Assembly: GCA_043770215.1 (NCBI GenBank)
Contig: JAYVIQ010000173.1
Span: 1-14,221 of the forward strand
DNA: 14,221 nt
Direction: 5' to 3'
DNA from: JAYVIQ01 sp043770215
GTDB lineage: Bacteria; Bacteroidota; Bacteroidia; Cytophagales; JAAEPT01
In this document: positions 7,640 to 14,221 of the stretch, piece by piece
Numbering within the stretch: position 1 is the stretch's first letter
Layout of the letters: every line of letters begins with the position of its first letter
The notes under the pieces: generated by a model
Database searches by the model: none
The model's input: the letters and a program-made list of their open reading frames with translations, nothing else
Told to the model about the DNA's origin: nothing
Translations under genes and position numbers: made by a program

Positions 7640-7649
7640 CTGTATATAT

Positions 7650-8222
7650 TTATTCTTTGTTAAACTTCTTTTTTAATTCTTCCCAAACTTCTTTAGATGT
7701 TTCTTCTGAAATTTCGGCATTTTGATCTGCTTCATTTTCTTGTTCTTCATCTACATCTGAGTATACTAGTTGCAAATTACTCTCATCCTCCCAATCCAAA
7801 TCTTCATCATCTTCTATTTGAGATGGATGCAATTTTTTATATGGGATTTCGACAGCAATAAGCTCATAAATCCATGTACTAATATTTAACTCTGCAGTAC
7901 CTTGTTTTAAGATAATGACATCATCTGATATCTCTTCGTACTCTTGGCCAAACTTAAACAATATTTTACTTACTTTCTGAATCGAAAAATCGAAACTTTC
8001 TAGTGTTCTATCGCAAGCCAATTTGGCAACCCCATTTATTTGAAACTCTAACTGCAATAAGGATTCTGATTTATTTAAGATTACTTTAACCTCAAAATTA
8101 CCATCCTCTACAGGTGAATTTTCAAAACATTTAAAGAACTTTTCATCAACAGTAAAACTAAACTCGTGTACTTTGTCTTTAAGACTAAAGAGCAATAAAT
8201 TAAACTCTTTTGTAGCGTTCAT
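7650..8222 (-). CDS. yceD: YceD/DUF177 family protein, 23S rRNA accumulation factor
   Basis: A 190-aa member of the DUF177 family, whose E. coli and plant members are needed for normal 23S rRNA accumulation. The key family motif CDRTLESF is at 70-77. A second conserved element, EIPYKKLH (125-132), stands where other members have a similar hydrophobic-H motif. Next comes a strongly acidic stretch (about 137-176, many Asp and Glu), then the C-terminal helix VWEELKKKF (179-187) matching the W-x-x-L-K-K end of the family. It is the first gene of the operon. The ATG at 8222 lies roughly 20 nt from the predicted transcription start. The placement directly before rpmF is the classic one and strongly supports the assignment. 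Confidence 0.9.
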   Translation of the reverse strand: MNATKEFNLLLFSLKDKVHEFSFTVDEKFFKCFENSPVEDGNFEVKVILNKSESLLQLEFQINGVAKLACDRTLESFDFSIQKVSKILFKFGQEYEEISDDVIILKQGTAELNISTWIYELIAVEIPYKKLHPSQIEDDEDLDWEDESNLQLVYSDVDEEQENEADQNAEISEETSKEVWEELKKKFNKE

Positions 8223-8250
8223 TTGTGTAGCGATAACTTATTTAAGTCGG

Positions 8251-8282
8251 CAAATTTACTTTTTTTTTTCTGTAACACCAAA
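8251..8282 (-). promoter_or_regulatory. Bacteroidota-type promoter of the yceD-rpmF-plsX-fabH-efp-accB-accC operon
   Basis: On the minus strand a -33 element TTTG (8282-8279) is separated by 20 bp from the -7 element TAAATTTG (8258-8251), an exact match to TAnnTTTG. The consensus and spacing are those of the Bacteroidota primary sigma factor. The spacer contains a run of 10 A, which may add curvature. Initiation would fall near 8245, giving a leader of about 20-25 nt before the yceD ATG at 8222. No other exact pairing of the two elements was noticed in this intergenic region. Confidence 0.8.
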
Positions 8283-8374
8283 TACTTTTATAAATACTGT
8301 ATTTTTATTGAGATAATATGTCATAAAATCTCCTATCAAGGTAAGGTATTATAACTATTTTTTTTGTACTTAAG

Positions 8375-8426
8375 AAGGTGGTTTAAAAGAAATTTAGTTT
8401 CCTAAAGATGTTTAAATCACTACCTT
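8375..8426. other. Imperfect dyad / long hairpin upstream of the MFS gene
   Basis: A three-helix stem can be drawn. The outer arm pairs 8375-8381 with 8420-8426 (seven pairs, one G-T wobble). The middle arm TTTAAA pairs 8382-8387 with 8411-8416, leaving a 3-nt bulge. The inner arm TTTAG (8393-8397) pairs with CTAAA (8402-8406) around a 4-nt loop. It ends 28 nt before the MFS ATG (8455). It could be an operator dyad, an attenuating leader structure, or chance in AT-rich DNA. No T-tract follows on the plus strand, so it does not look like a simple terminator. Confidence 0.35.
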
Positions 8427-8454
8427 TACAGGTATTAAAAATCAAATATGTTCT

Positions 8455-9732
8455 ATGGGAACTTTAGAAATTGAAGAGTTTTCTGCAAAAGAAATTTTTA
8501 CAGCAACAGTAATAGTGGCTGCTTTGGGATACTTTGTAGATGTATATGACCTTCTACTTTTTTTAATCATTGGAAAACAAAGTTTAGTAGATCTAGGGGT
8601 TGGAACAAGCATTCTAGACAAAGAAGTAAACAATCTTTTTGGTGAACTTTTGCGCATTCAAATGTATGGAATGCTTGTTGGTGGAATCATCTGGGGGGTT
8701 ATGGGTGATATAAAAGGACGTTTAACAGTCTTGTTTGGCTCTATATTAATTTATTCTTTAGCAAACTTAGCCAATGGATTTGTACATTTAAGCCCTGAAC
8801 ATTCAATATCTTTTTATAAAATACTCCGTTTTATTGCTGGGTTTGGTTTGGCTGGTGAACTTGGGGTAGGTGTAACGCTTGTGGCTGAGCAAATGAGCAA
8901 AAGCAACAGAGGCTACGGCACCATGGTAGTAGCCGCAATTGGTGTATTAGGAGCTATATTTGCTGCTGTTTTTGCTAATTTTGTAGATTGGAAAATATGC
9001 TATATTTTTGGGGGTGTATTGGGTTTTGGTCTTTTAGCAACAAGAATATCCGTAAAAGAGTCAGAGATTTTCGCCCATTCAAAAGCTTCTAAGGTAGCAA
9101 GGGGTAATTTCTTTTACTTATTTATGAGTAGAGATCGTCTGGTTCGGTATTTACAATGTATCATTATAGGATTGCCTGTTTGGTTTATTGTGGGTATTCT
9201 TGCAGAAAAAGCCCATTTATTTTCTACTTTCTTTGGAATATCTACACCAATTATACCCAGTGTTTCTGTAGCCTTGTGTTATGCAGGTCTTACTCTAGGA
9301 GATATTGCTAGTGGATTTTTGAGTCAAAAATTAAAAAGTAGAAAAAAAGTAATGTATTGGTTTTATCCTGCTGGTATACTTTTTACTTTAATGTATTTGT
9401 ATTTAGAAGTTTCTAACTATTACGGATTTTTGGCTTTGCTTTTTTGTTTGGGTTTTAGCGCTGGATTTTGGGCTGTGTTTGTTATTGTGGCTTGTGAACA
9501 ATTTGGCACAAACATTCGTGCAACTGCAGCTACCACAGTACCTAATTTTGTTAGAGGGTCTTTTGCTTTAGTTTCTATTCTCTTTATTTATTTAAGCGAT
9601 GGGAATACGCTTGATTTGGAACACCAAAGACATGCATCTGTTGTGATTATGTTCTTAATCTATGGATTGTCTTTTGTAGCTGCTATAACTATGAAAGAAA
9701 CTTTTGGCAAAGAGTTAGATTATAACGAGTAA
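8455..9732 (+). CDS. Major facilitator superfamily transporter (metabolite:H+ symporter-like)
   Basis: A 425-aa integral membrane protein with about 12 hydrophobic segments in two halves around a cytosolic loop near residues 200-228. TM1 carries FVDVYDLLLF with Asp29 and Asp32, a pattern seen in sugar, aromatic-acid and MHS-type symporters. GDIKGR (84-89) between TM2 and TM3 is the MFS motif A. RFIAGFGLAGELGVG (125-139) in TM4 is the RxxxGxG motif. KESEIF (201-206) after TM6 resembles the PESP element, and GTNIRATAAT (351-360) resembles the PxxxR-type motif after TM10. The family is secure and the substrate is not. It stands alone and divergent from the yceD operon, with a 232-bp gap and a dyad upstream but no exact TAnnTTTG promoter that I can find. 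No ribosome binding site is evident before ATG 8455. An ATG at 8448 is in another frame. Confidence 0.9.
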   Translation: MGTLEIEEFSAKEIFTATVIVAALGYFVDVYDLLLFLIIGKQSLVDLGVGTSILDKEVNNLFGELLRIQMYGMLVGGIIWGVMGDIKGRLTVLFGSILIYSLANLANGFVHLSPEHSISFYKILRFIAGFGLAGELGVGVTLVAEQMSKSNRGYGTMVVAAIGVLGAIFAAVFANFVDWKICYIFGGVLGFGLLATRISVKESEIFAHSKASKVARGNFFYLFMSRDRLVRYLQCIIIGLPVWFIVGILAEKAHLFSTFFGISTPIIPSVSVALCYAGLTLGDIASGFLSQKLKSRKKVMYWFYPAGILFTLMYLYLEVSNYYGFLALLFCLGFSAGFWAVFVIVACEQFGTNIRATAATTVPNFVRGSFALVSILFIYLSDGNTLDLEHQRHASVVIMFLIYGLSFVAAITMKETFGKELDYNE

Positions 9733-10033
9733 TGGTAAGACCAATAAAACCTTACAAAATTTTGTGTTTTAAATACAATTAATCTGGGTAAAAACAAAAT
9801 AATTCAGTTTTGTTCAAAAGTTTTTACTTATAGCACTGATTCCTAAAAAAAACATTTTAATGAGGATTAACTGAAGATTTAAAATCTTAACTTTTGATTC
9901 ATTAATTAGTTTCAGTTTCTCCGTATTTAAAAAAAACTAGAAAAAAGTTTGTGTATAAGTAGGTCAAAATTATGACCTACTTATAAAGCATTAAAGAAAA
10001 AGAAGAAATATAGCCTTTAATTTAAATCCGTAT
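9733..10033. other. Gene-free stretch between two convergent genes
   Basis: 301 bp of very AT-rich sequence between the ends of the MFS gene (+) and the M42 peptidase gene (-). It has no credible open frame and no tRNA-like structure. It contains the perfect 13-bp inverted repeat at 9954-9985, a weak AT-only stem at 9793-9814 (7 bp, 8-nt loop) followed by a short T-run that might end MFS transcription, and two short palindromes at 9754-9765 and 9874-9888. I see nothing else. Confidence 0.6.
9954..9985 (-). terminator. Perfect 13-bp inverted repeat, likely terminator of the M42 peptidase gene
   Basis: TATAAGTAGGTCA (9954-9966) and its exact complement (9973-9985) flank a 6-nt loop. It begins 48 nt past the M42 stop. 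Read on the minus strand, the hairpin is followed by CACAAAC and then six T, so the T-tract is offset by seven bases from the stem. No T-tract follows on the plus strand. The stem has 5 GC pairs of 13. A terminator is the simplest reading; a protein-binding dyad is the alternative. Confidence 0.5.
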
Positions 10034-11080
10034 TTATTGCCAACTATAATCAAAAGATTCTAAGTTAGAAACACAAGCAACCAATAATGCTACACTAGCA
10101 TCTATATCGCTCTTGTCAGCCATTTCTATTACTTGATGTAAGTTTCTGGTTGGAATAGATACAGCACCTGTTATACAGCCATCTTTTGCCATTGACTGAA
10201 TCCCAGCTGTATCTGTACCTCCTGCTGTTAAAATCTCTGGCTGCCATTTTATTTTGTTTTCTATGGCTTGATTTTTCATGTAACGGACCATCCTAGTATC
10301 GCAGATTGCAGAAGCATCCATAATTTTTATGGCTGTACCAGCTCCTAATTTAGTTACATATTCATGTACTTGAGCACCTGGCAAATCATACGCTATGGTG
10401 GTATCTAATCCAAAGCCGAAATCTGGGTTTACTTTATGACCGGCAACTTTTGCACCTCGCAAACCTACTTCTTCTTGTACTGTAAAGACAGCGTAAAAAT
10501 CATACGGAATAGTCTTCCCTTTAAGCTTTTTTAACGTTTCTATAAGTATGTATACTGCCACTCTATTATCTAAAGACTTGCTATTTACACAATTACCCAT
10601 TTCTATGAGGTCTCTTTCTCTGGTAATTGGGTCTCCTATTGTTATGTTTTTTTCTACTTCTTCTTTAGGCAATCCTAGATCTATAAAATAATCTTCTATT
10701 TTAGCAACTTTAGTTCTTTCGTCCGCACTCATTACGTGTATTGGTTTGCTACCCATAACTCCTGTAAGATCTTTTTTACCATGAACAATTACTCTCTGTG
10801 CCGTTAAAGTTTTAGGATCAAAACCTCCTAAAGTAGTAAACCGAATAAAACCATTATCATCTATGTGTTTAACCATAAATCCTATCTCATCCATATGTGC
10901 AGCTACCATAACCCTTTTAGAGGCAACACCTCTTTTTATAGCATACAAATTGCCCATATTATCTACTTCTATTTCATCTACAAATTCGGAAATTTCGTTT
11001 TGAACAAATGCCCTTACTTTGTGTTCGAAGCCTGAGGTACCCGGAATTTGGCAAATTTTGGCCAACAAATCTATGTTCAT
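10034..11080 (-). CDS. M42 family metallo-aminopeptidase (glutamyl aminopeptidase/endoglucanase-like)
   Basis: Cytosolic dinuclear-metal aminopeptidase of the PepA/FrvX/YsdC group, which trims short peptides; some members were once labelled cellulases. The protein has 348 aa with no signal peptide. The metal and catalytic set is complete: His62 in AAHMDEIG with Asp64, the bridging Asp171 in SKSLDNR, catalytic Glu203 and metal-binding Glu204 in QEEVGLRGA, Asp226 in GLDTTIA, and His315 in TRNLHQ. IPGTSGFEH (12-20) is the usual N-terminal signature, and GGTDTAG (287-293) is also conserved. An inserted loop (about 80-165) is the substrate-domain region that shapes the dodecameric TET particle in relatives. 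It starts at ATG 11080. The 127 bp upstream hold no convincing promoter (TATATTAG at 11109-11102 is one mismatch from TAnnTTTG but has no partner). Peptide specificity is unknown. Confidence 0.93.
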   Translation of the reverse strand: MNIDLLAKICQIPGTSGFEHKVRAFVQNEISEFVDEIEVDNMGNLYAIKRGVASKRVMVAAHMDEIGFMVKHIDDNGFIRFTTLGGFDPKTLTAQRVIVHGKKDLTGVMGSKPIHVMSADERTKVAKIEDYFIDLGLPKEEVEKNITIGDPITRERDLIEMGNCVNSKSLDNRVAVYILIETLKKLKGKTIPYDFYAVFTVQEEVGLRGAKVAGHKVNPDFGFGLDTTIAYDLPGAQVHEYVTKLGAGTAIKIMDASAICDTRMVRYMKNQAIENKIKWQPEILTAGGTDTAGIQSMAKDGCITGAVSIPTRNLHQVIEMADKSDIDASVALLVACVSNLESFDYSWQ

Positions 11081-11189
11081 TTTTACTTTTTTTTTGAGCT
11101 GCTAATATATAACTATTGATTATAAATGACTATAATCTTTTGGCTTGAGTTTATCATAGTGTTATATGTGCAAGTTTTTTGGGGATAAA

Positions 11190-11218
11190 TGCTAAGATAA
11201 AATATTTTTATCTTAGCA
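11190..11218 (-). terminator. 13-bp perfect hairpin overlapping the stop codon of the giant surface protein gene
   Basis: TGCTAAGATAAAA (11190-11202) and its exact complement (11206-11218) enclose a 3-nt loop. The hairpin contains the TAA stop (11210-11208) and the last codons of the gene. On the minus strand it is followed by TTTATCCCC and then a 6-T-free A-run, so the T-tract is poor. Position and a long perfect stem suggest a 3'-end structure (terminator or mRNA-stabilising hairpin) for the gene. Confidence 0.55.
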
Positions 11219-14200
11219 AATGCACAACTCCAGTATGGCTCTTTACTAGTTCATCTGATTCAACAATGTAGTAGTATACACCTTCGGGCAAAGAACCTCC
11301 GTCCCATGGATTACTTGCATAATTAGCCTTTACTTGGTACACTATATCACCCCATCTATTAAAGATATTCACACTAGCTTTGGGATAATATTCTATTCCT
11401 TGAATGATAAAATATTCATTATTACCGTCTCCGTTAACAGTAAAAACATTAGGTGCCCGAATATTTTCTTTAACAACCACAGTTACCCTATCATTTGCAC
11501 TACATTTGCCATTTACAGAAGTAAGTAGTAGATCATAAGAACCCGCTGAGCTCTTTGTAGTATTCAAATCCGTAGAAAGGTTTTCTTTGTCTACTAAGAT
11601 ATTCACATTGTTTTTGTTTGTGCTGTTTTCGATACTCCAAAGGTATTTGCCTGGATATGCAAATCCATTAATATTGGCTTTATCACCTTCTAAAATAGAT
11701 ACATCCTCTCCCGCATTTACAAGTGGCAATTGGTCTACCTTTACTTTTATGGTATCAGTGCTTTGAGCTGAGCATATACCATCTAACTCTAACATGTAGT
11801 AGATACCGGAATTATTTACATTCTTTAGTTTAGATGTAATTTCTCCTACCAGTTTCTCTCCATTTTTATACCATTGATAACTAGTACCATTTTCTGTATT
11901 GGTGGTATAGAGATCTAATGAATTGTTTTGGCATATTGTTGTATCCAAACGGTTAGTTAATAAACTGGGGTTTGAAACATTTTTTACCTTTACTTGTGTA
12001 GATTTTGTTATGGTTTTTCCGTTTTTGTTACAGATGTTGTTTGATGTTACAATTAAAGTAACTTCAGCAGTTGGCTCAGTTTTTTGGGCTTTATACACTT
12101 CAAATTTAGGTTTGTCCTTAATGCCCTGAACTCCTATTCCTGTGTAGTTCCAAGCATAAGTAACATTATCCAGATCTGTACCATTTTGAATACTAAAGTT
12201 AATTGTATTGTCTTGACACTGTGTAAGTATGGGTGTGATTTCAAACTTAGGATCAAAAACTTTGTTGATTAAAACCACTATGTCATCACTTACAGCTCCG
12301 CAAGCAGGATTATTTACAGAAACACTTAAAGTTATATCTCCATAACTAGCTGTAGATGAGGTTTTTATTTCATACTTACCAAACTCTGTTTCACTTGCTT
12401 GTACAACTATATCTGATCCTCCTGTGTTCCAAATTGGTAACCCCAAAGCATTTGAGCTAGAAACCATAGCAATTTGACTTTCTCCTTGACAGATGGTTGA
12501 TGGTAAAATAGAAATAATTTCTACGTTCGGTTTTTCTACTATTGTTATATATACCGTACTTGTATTTGGTGCACAGCCGGAGCCAGAAATGTCTGACACC
12601 TCCCATTTTACTTCTGTGGTTCCTTTGGCGGTCAATCCCATAATTTGGAAGCTACTGTTGTTTGAAGCTATACTTAATGATGTGCCAGATAAAACAGACC
12701 AAACTCCTATTTCTGATGCTGGTATAAAGCCTGTGTTAGATAGGGTTTGATTTGTGGCTGTAATACAAATCTCTACGGTATCTTTGTCATCTACCTCATT
12801 ACTATTTATACTTATAGTGGCTGGGGTAAGTATCCCTGATTTTAAAACAGTTACTTCTGTTGAAGATTTATCTTTACATGCGCCATTACTAGTTGTCCAT
12901 TTAAATACACCTGACTCACCTACTTTTAACCCACTTACTTTAGCATCTGGCTTAGAAACTTCAGAAATCAATAGGTTACCTGTTCCTGATACTTTTGTCC
13001 ATATTCCTGTACCTAAAGCTGGAGATACTCCCGTGAGTTTAGCTGTAATATCACACGTTTTTATTTCTGTTTTTGTACTTGTGGCAGTAGAGGGCAATTC
13101 GTTTACTAAAAGCTCAAAAATATCTTCTGAAGGCAAAGATGGGTATTTTGTATTTTCTATTACATATTTGAACCTGTATTTGCCCGCCAAAACTGAAGTA
13201 GGCAAAATTAAATTTACTGAATTTATCTTAGTGTTGGCTGCATTGAAAGCTCCGTCTATATCAACCCAATACGTAGTCTCAAACATAGGCAAAGGGTCTT
13301 GAGCCTTGCGTTCAAATGGTAGATTGGATATGCATATTATAGAGTCTTTGCCAGCATTAGAAAAACTTCTAGTAACTTTTACAACCTTAAGTGTAACCTC
13401 AGAAGAGCTGCAAATGCCATTGTTATCAGATACAGTCCAAATCAACTTGCTTACTCCTTTTTTACCAAAAGCTGTGTCTAAGGCCATATTTGCAGTATTA
13501 AACTGTGCTGGATCAATGATACCAGAGACTTCAATAAATGCATTTGTTTGGTTTTTTACTTCGCCTTGCCCACTTAGTAGCCAACTTCCAGAATAGCCTG
13601 TACTTGGTAAATTACCAACAACTTCTACCAGATCTGTAATTGTAAAATGCTCTGGGTAGCTATTTGCGCCAAAGTTAGTTTGACCATTAACTGAGACTAA
13701 CGTAGCCGTAGGAGGTTGTACAGATAAAATTGTTCCTGCACCACTAAGGTCTATTGTTTGCGCTTTACACCCATTTACATCTATTAAACTTTTCAAAGTA
13801 AATACATCTGCTTTACTTGAAAAAAGTTTAGTAACCTCACTATTAATAACAAAGTTTGTATCTCCACCAACAGATCTACTTACTACTACTTTTGCTGGAT
13901 AGCTATTTTTTGCAACTTTAATTGAGATACTTTCAATATCAGTACCATCTGAGCAAACAGATTTTAATCCTGAAATACTTGCAGAAGGACTTGTGTAATT
14001 ATTTATTGTTATTTCTGATGAATACTTACCGTTACACGTTCCGTTTAAACCCACAACTGAGTATTTTCCGGCTACTACATTATCAATAACTAAAGGAAGG
14101 TTACTATTGTATCTATTATTTGTATAATCATGACCTTGTACCACAAGCCCATTGGCATCTATTACTTTAAATGCCCAATTTACAACTGAGTTACCGCCAT

Positions 14201-14221
14201 TGTCTAAGCTTACGGTGAGTG
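11208..14221 (-). CDS. Giant modular cell-surface protein with T9SS C-terminal sorting domain (N-terminus outside window)
   Basis: The frame is open to the right edge: 1003 codons are visible and no stop lies upstream. The GTG at 14144 is an internal valine, not a start, so the signal peptide is not seen. The visible part is a chain of about nine Ig/PKD-like beta-sandwich modules. Several carry the GxW(T/S)xxSG motif (near 13590, 13005 and 12705) and closing strands ending near a Cys. One late module has the Ig-like YQWYKNG (around 11877). The last 82 residues (11456-11211) are the gliding-motility-associated C-terminal domain: PNVFTVNGDGNNEYF, VNIFNRWGDIVYQ, WDGGSLPEGVYYYI and a final VVHLLR. 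In Bacteroidota this domain directs secretion by the type IX system and surface attachment. An adhesin or matrix role is likely but the ligand is unknown. The motif normally reads FTPNGDG; here Pro is Val. Confidence 0.92.
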   Translation of the reverse strand, partial: LTVSLDNGGNSVVNWAFKVIDANGLVVQGHDYTNNRYNSNLPLVIDNVVAGKYSVVGLNGTCNGKYSSEITINNYTSPSASISGLKSVCSDGTDIESISIKVAKNSYPAKVVVSRSVGGDTNFVINSEVTKLFSSKADVFTLKSLIDVNGCKAQTIDLSGAGTILSVQPPTATLVSVNGQTNFGANSYPEHFTITDLVEVVGNLPSTGYSGSWLLSGQGEVKNQTNAFIEVSGIIDPAQFNTANMALDTAFGKKGVSKLIWTVSDNNGICSSSEVTLKVVKVTRSFSNAGKDSIICISNLPFERKAQDPLPMFETTYWVDIDGAFNAANTKINSVNLILPTSVLAGKYRFKYVIENTKYPSLPSEDIFELLVNELPSTATSTKTEIKTCDITAKLTGVSPALGTGIWTKVSGTGNLLISEVSKPDAKVSGLKVGESGVFKWTTSNGACKDKSSTEVTVLKSGILTPATISINSNEVDDKDTVEICITATNQTLSNTGFIPASEIGVWSVLSGTSLSIASNNSSFQIMGLTAKGTTEVKWEVSDISGSGCAPNTSTVYITIVEKPNVEIISILPSTICQGESQIAMVSSSNALGLPIWNTGGSDIVVQASETEFGKYEIKTSSTASYGDITLSVSVNNPACGAVSDDIVVLINKVFDPKFEITPILTQCQDNTINFSIQNGTDLDNVTYAWNYTGIGVQGIKDKPKFEVYKAQKTEPTAEVTLIVTSNNICNKNGKTITKSTQVKVKNVSNPSLLTNRLDTTICQNNSLDLYTTNTENGTSYQWYKNGEKLVGEITSKLKNVNNSGIYYMLELDGICSAQSTDTIKVKVDQLPLVNAGEDVSILEGDKANINGFAYPGKYLWSIENSTNKNNVNILVDKENLSTDLNTTKSSAGSYDLLLTSVNGKCSANDRVTVVVKENIRAPNVFTVNGDGNNEYFIIQGIEYYPKASVNIFNRWGDIVYQVKANYASNPWDGGSLPEGVYYYIVESDELVKSHTGVVHLLR
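11772..13334 (-). repeat. Array of diverged Cys-paced Ig/PKD-like modules in the surface protein
   Basis: Opening cysteines are encoded at 13334, 13055, 12767, 12491, 12218 and 11933, which is 93, 96, 92, 91 and 95 residues apart. Five of them have a partner Cys 53-64 residues later (codons at 12878, 12575, 12302, 12032 and 11774). This is the spacing expected for the inter-sheet disulfide of an Ig-like fold. The module opening at 13334 lacks its second Cys. Modules share little sequence beyond the Cys frame and the Trp strands, so the array is an old, diverged protein repeat and not a DNA repeat. Confidence 0.7.

Noticed and set aside
8421..8428. TACCTTTA on the plus strand as -7 element for the MFS gene.
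   Set aside because: The last base does not match TAnnTTTG and no -33 TTG sits at the right distance; it also lies in the dyad arm.
9754..9765. ACAAAATTTTGT palindrome after the MFS gene.
   Set aside because: Too short and AT-rich to form a stable hairpin; expected by chance in such sequence.
9874..9888. AAGATTT-A-AAATCTT palindrome.
   Set aside because: One-base centre gives no workable loop, only two GC pairs, and no partner feature nearby.
12754..13302. A 182-codon open frame on the plus strand opposite the surface protein gene.
   Set aside because: Antisense shadow of the long minus-strand frame; its composition mirrors the Thr/Ser/Val-rich coding strand and no motif or start signal supports it.
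14142..14144. GTG as the start codon of the surface protein.
   Set aside because: The frame continues without a stop to the window edge, and the upstream residues (LTVSLDNGG, VNWAFKVIDANG) read as ordinary module sequence.
1..14221. Search by eye for CRISPR arrays, insertion sequences, tRNA genes, toxin-antitoxin pairs, defence or phage genes.
   Set aside because: No direct repeats, transposase motifs, cloverleaf-like sequences or accessory gene families were seen; the content is housekeeping plus one surface protein.

Overview
This AT-rich window looks like ordinary chromosome of a Bacteroidota bacterium (Flavobacteriales- or Cytophagales-like). Four observations point there. A gene at the right edge ends in a gliding-motility/type IX secretion C-terminal sorting domain. 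A near-perfect Bacteroidota promoter (TTTG, 20 bp, TAnnTTTG) precedes the main operon. Most genes lack a Shine-Dalgarno sequence. The protein sequences (Kdo transferase, bL32 without its cysteine set, a DUF6089-like barrel) fit the phylum. I see no tRNA, rRNA, CRISPR array, insertion sequence or phage gene.

Left block (1-2284, + strand): the last 45 codons of an unidentified gene, then waaA (Kdo transferase, lipid A core) and rsgA (30S-assembly GTPase, overlapping waaA by 11 nt). These are packed as one operon. rsgA meets a minus-strand gene for a small predicted outer-membrane beta-barrel (2287-2916) end to end, with 2 nt between the stops.

Central block (2965-8282, - strand): one seven-gene operon read right to left, yceD - rpmF - plsX - fabH - efp - accB - accC. 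Both ends are defined by sequence: a promoter at 8282-8251 and a hairpin plus T-tract terminator at 2956-2924. It joins ribosome/translation genes (YceD for 23S rRNA, bL32, EF-P) to the opening steps of lipid synthesis (AccB/AccC for carboxylation of biotin on the way to malonyl-CoA, FabH for the first condensation, PlsX for acyl-phosphate for phospholipids). The architecture is classical, with efp as an insert between fabH and accB.

Right block: a divergent MFS transporter (8455-9732, +), a 301-bp gene-free stretch holding a perfect 13-bp inverted repeat, a cytosolic M42 aminopeptidase (10034-11080, -), and the C-terminal 1003 residues of a giant secreted protein (11208 to the window edge, -). 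That protein consists of Ig/PKD-like modules with opening cysteines at a regular 91-96 residue spacing, ending in the T9SS sorting domain.

I did not find a clearly undescribed system. The most worthwhile items are the cysteine-paced modular surface protein, the well-defined operon boundaries, the dyad upstream of the MFS gene, and the barrel gene that starts directly after a terminator with no room for its own promoter.
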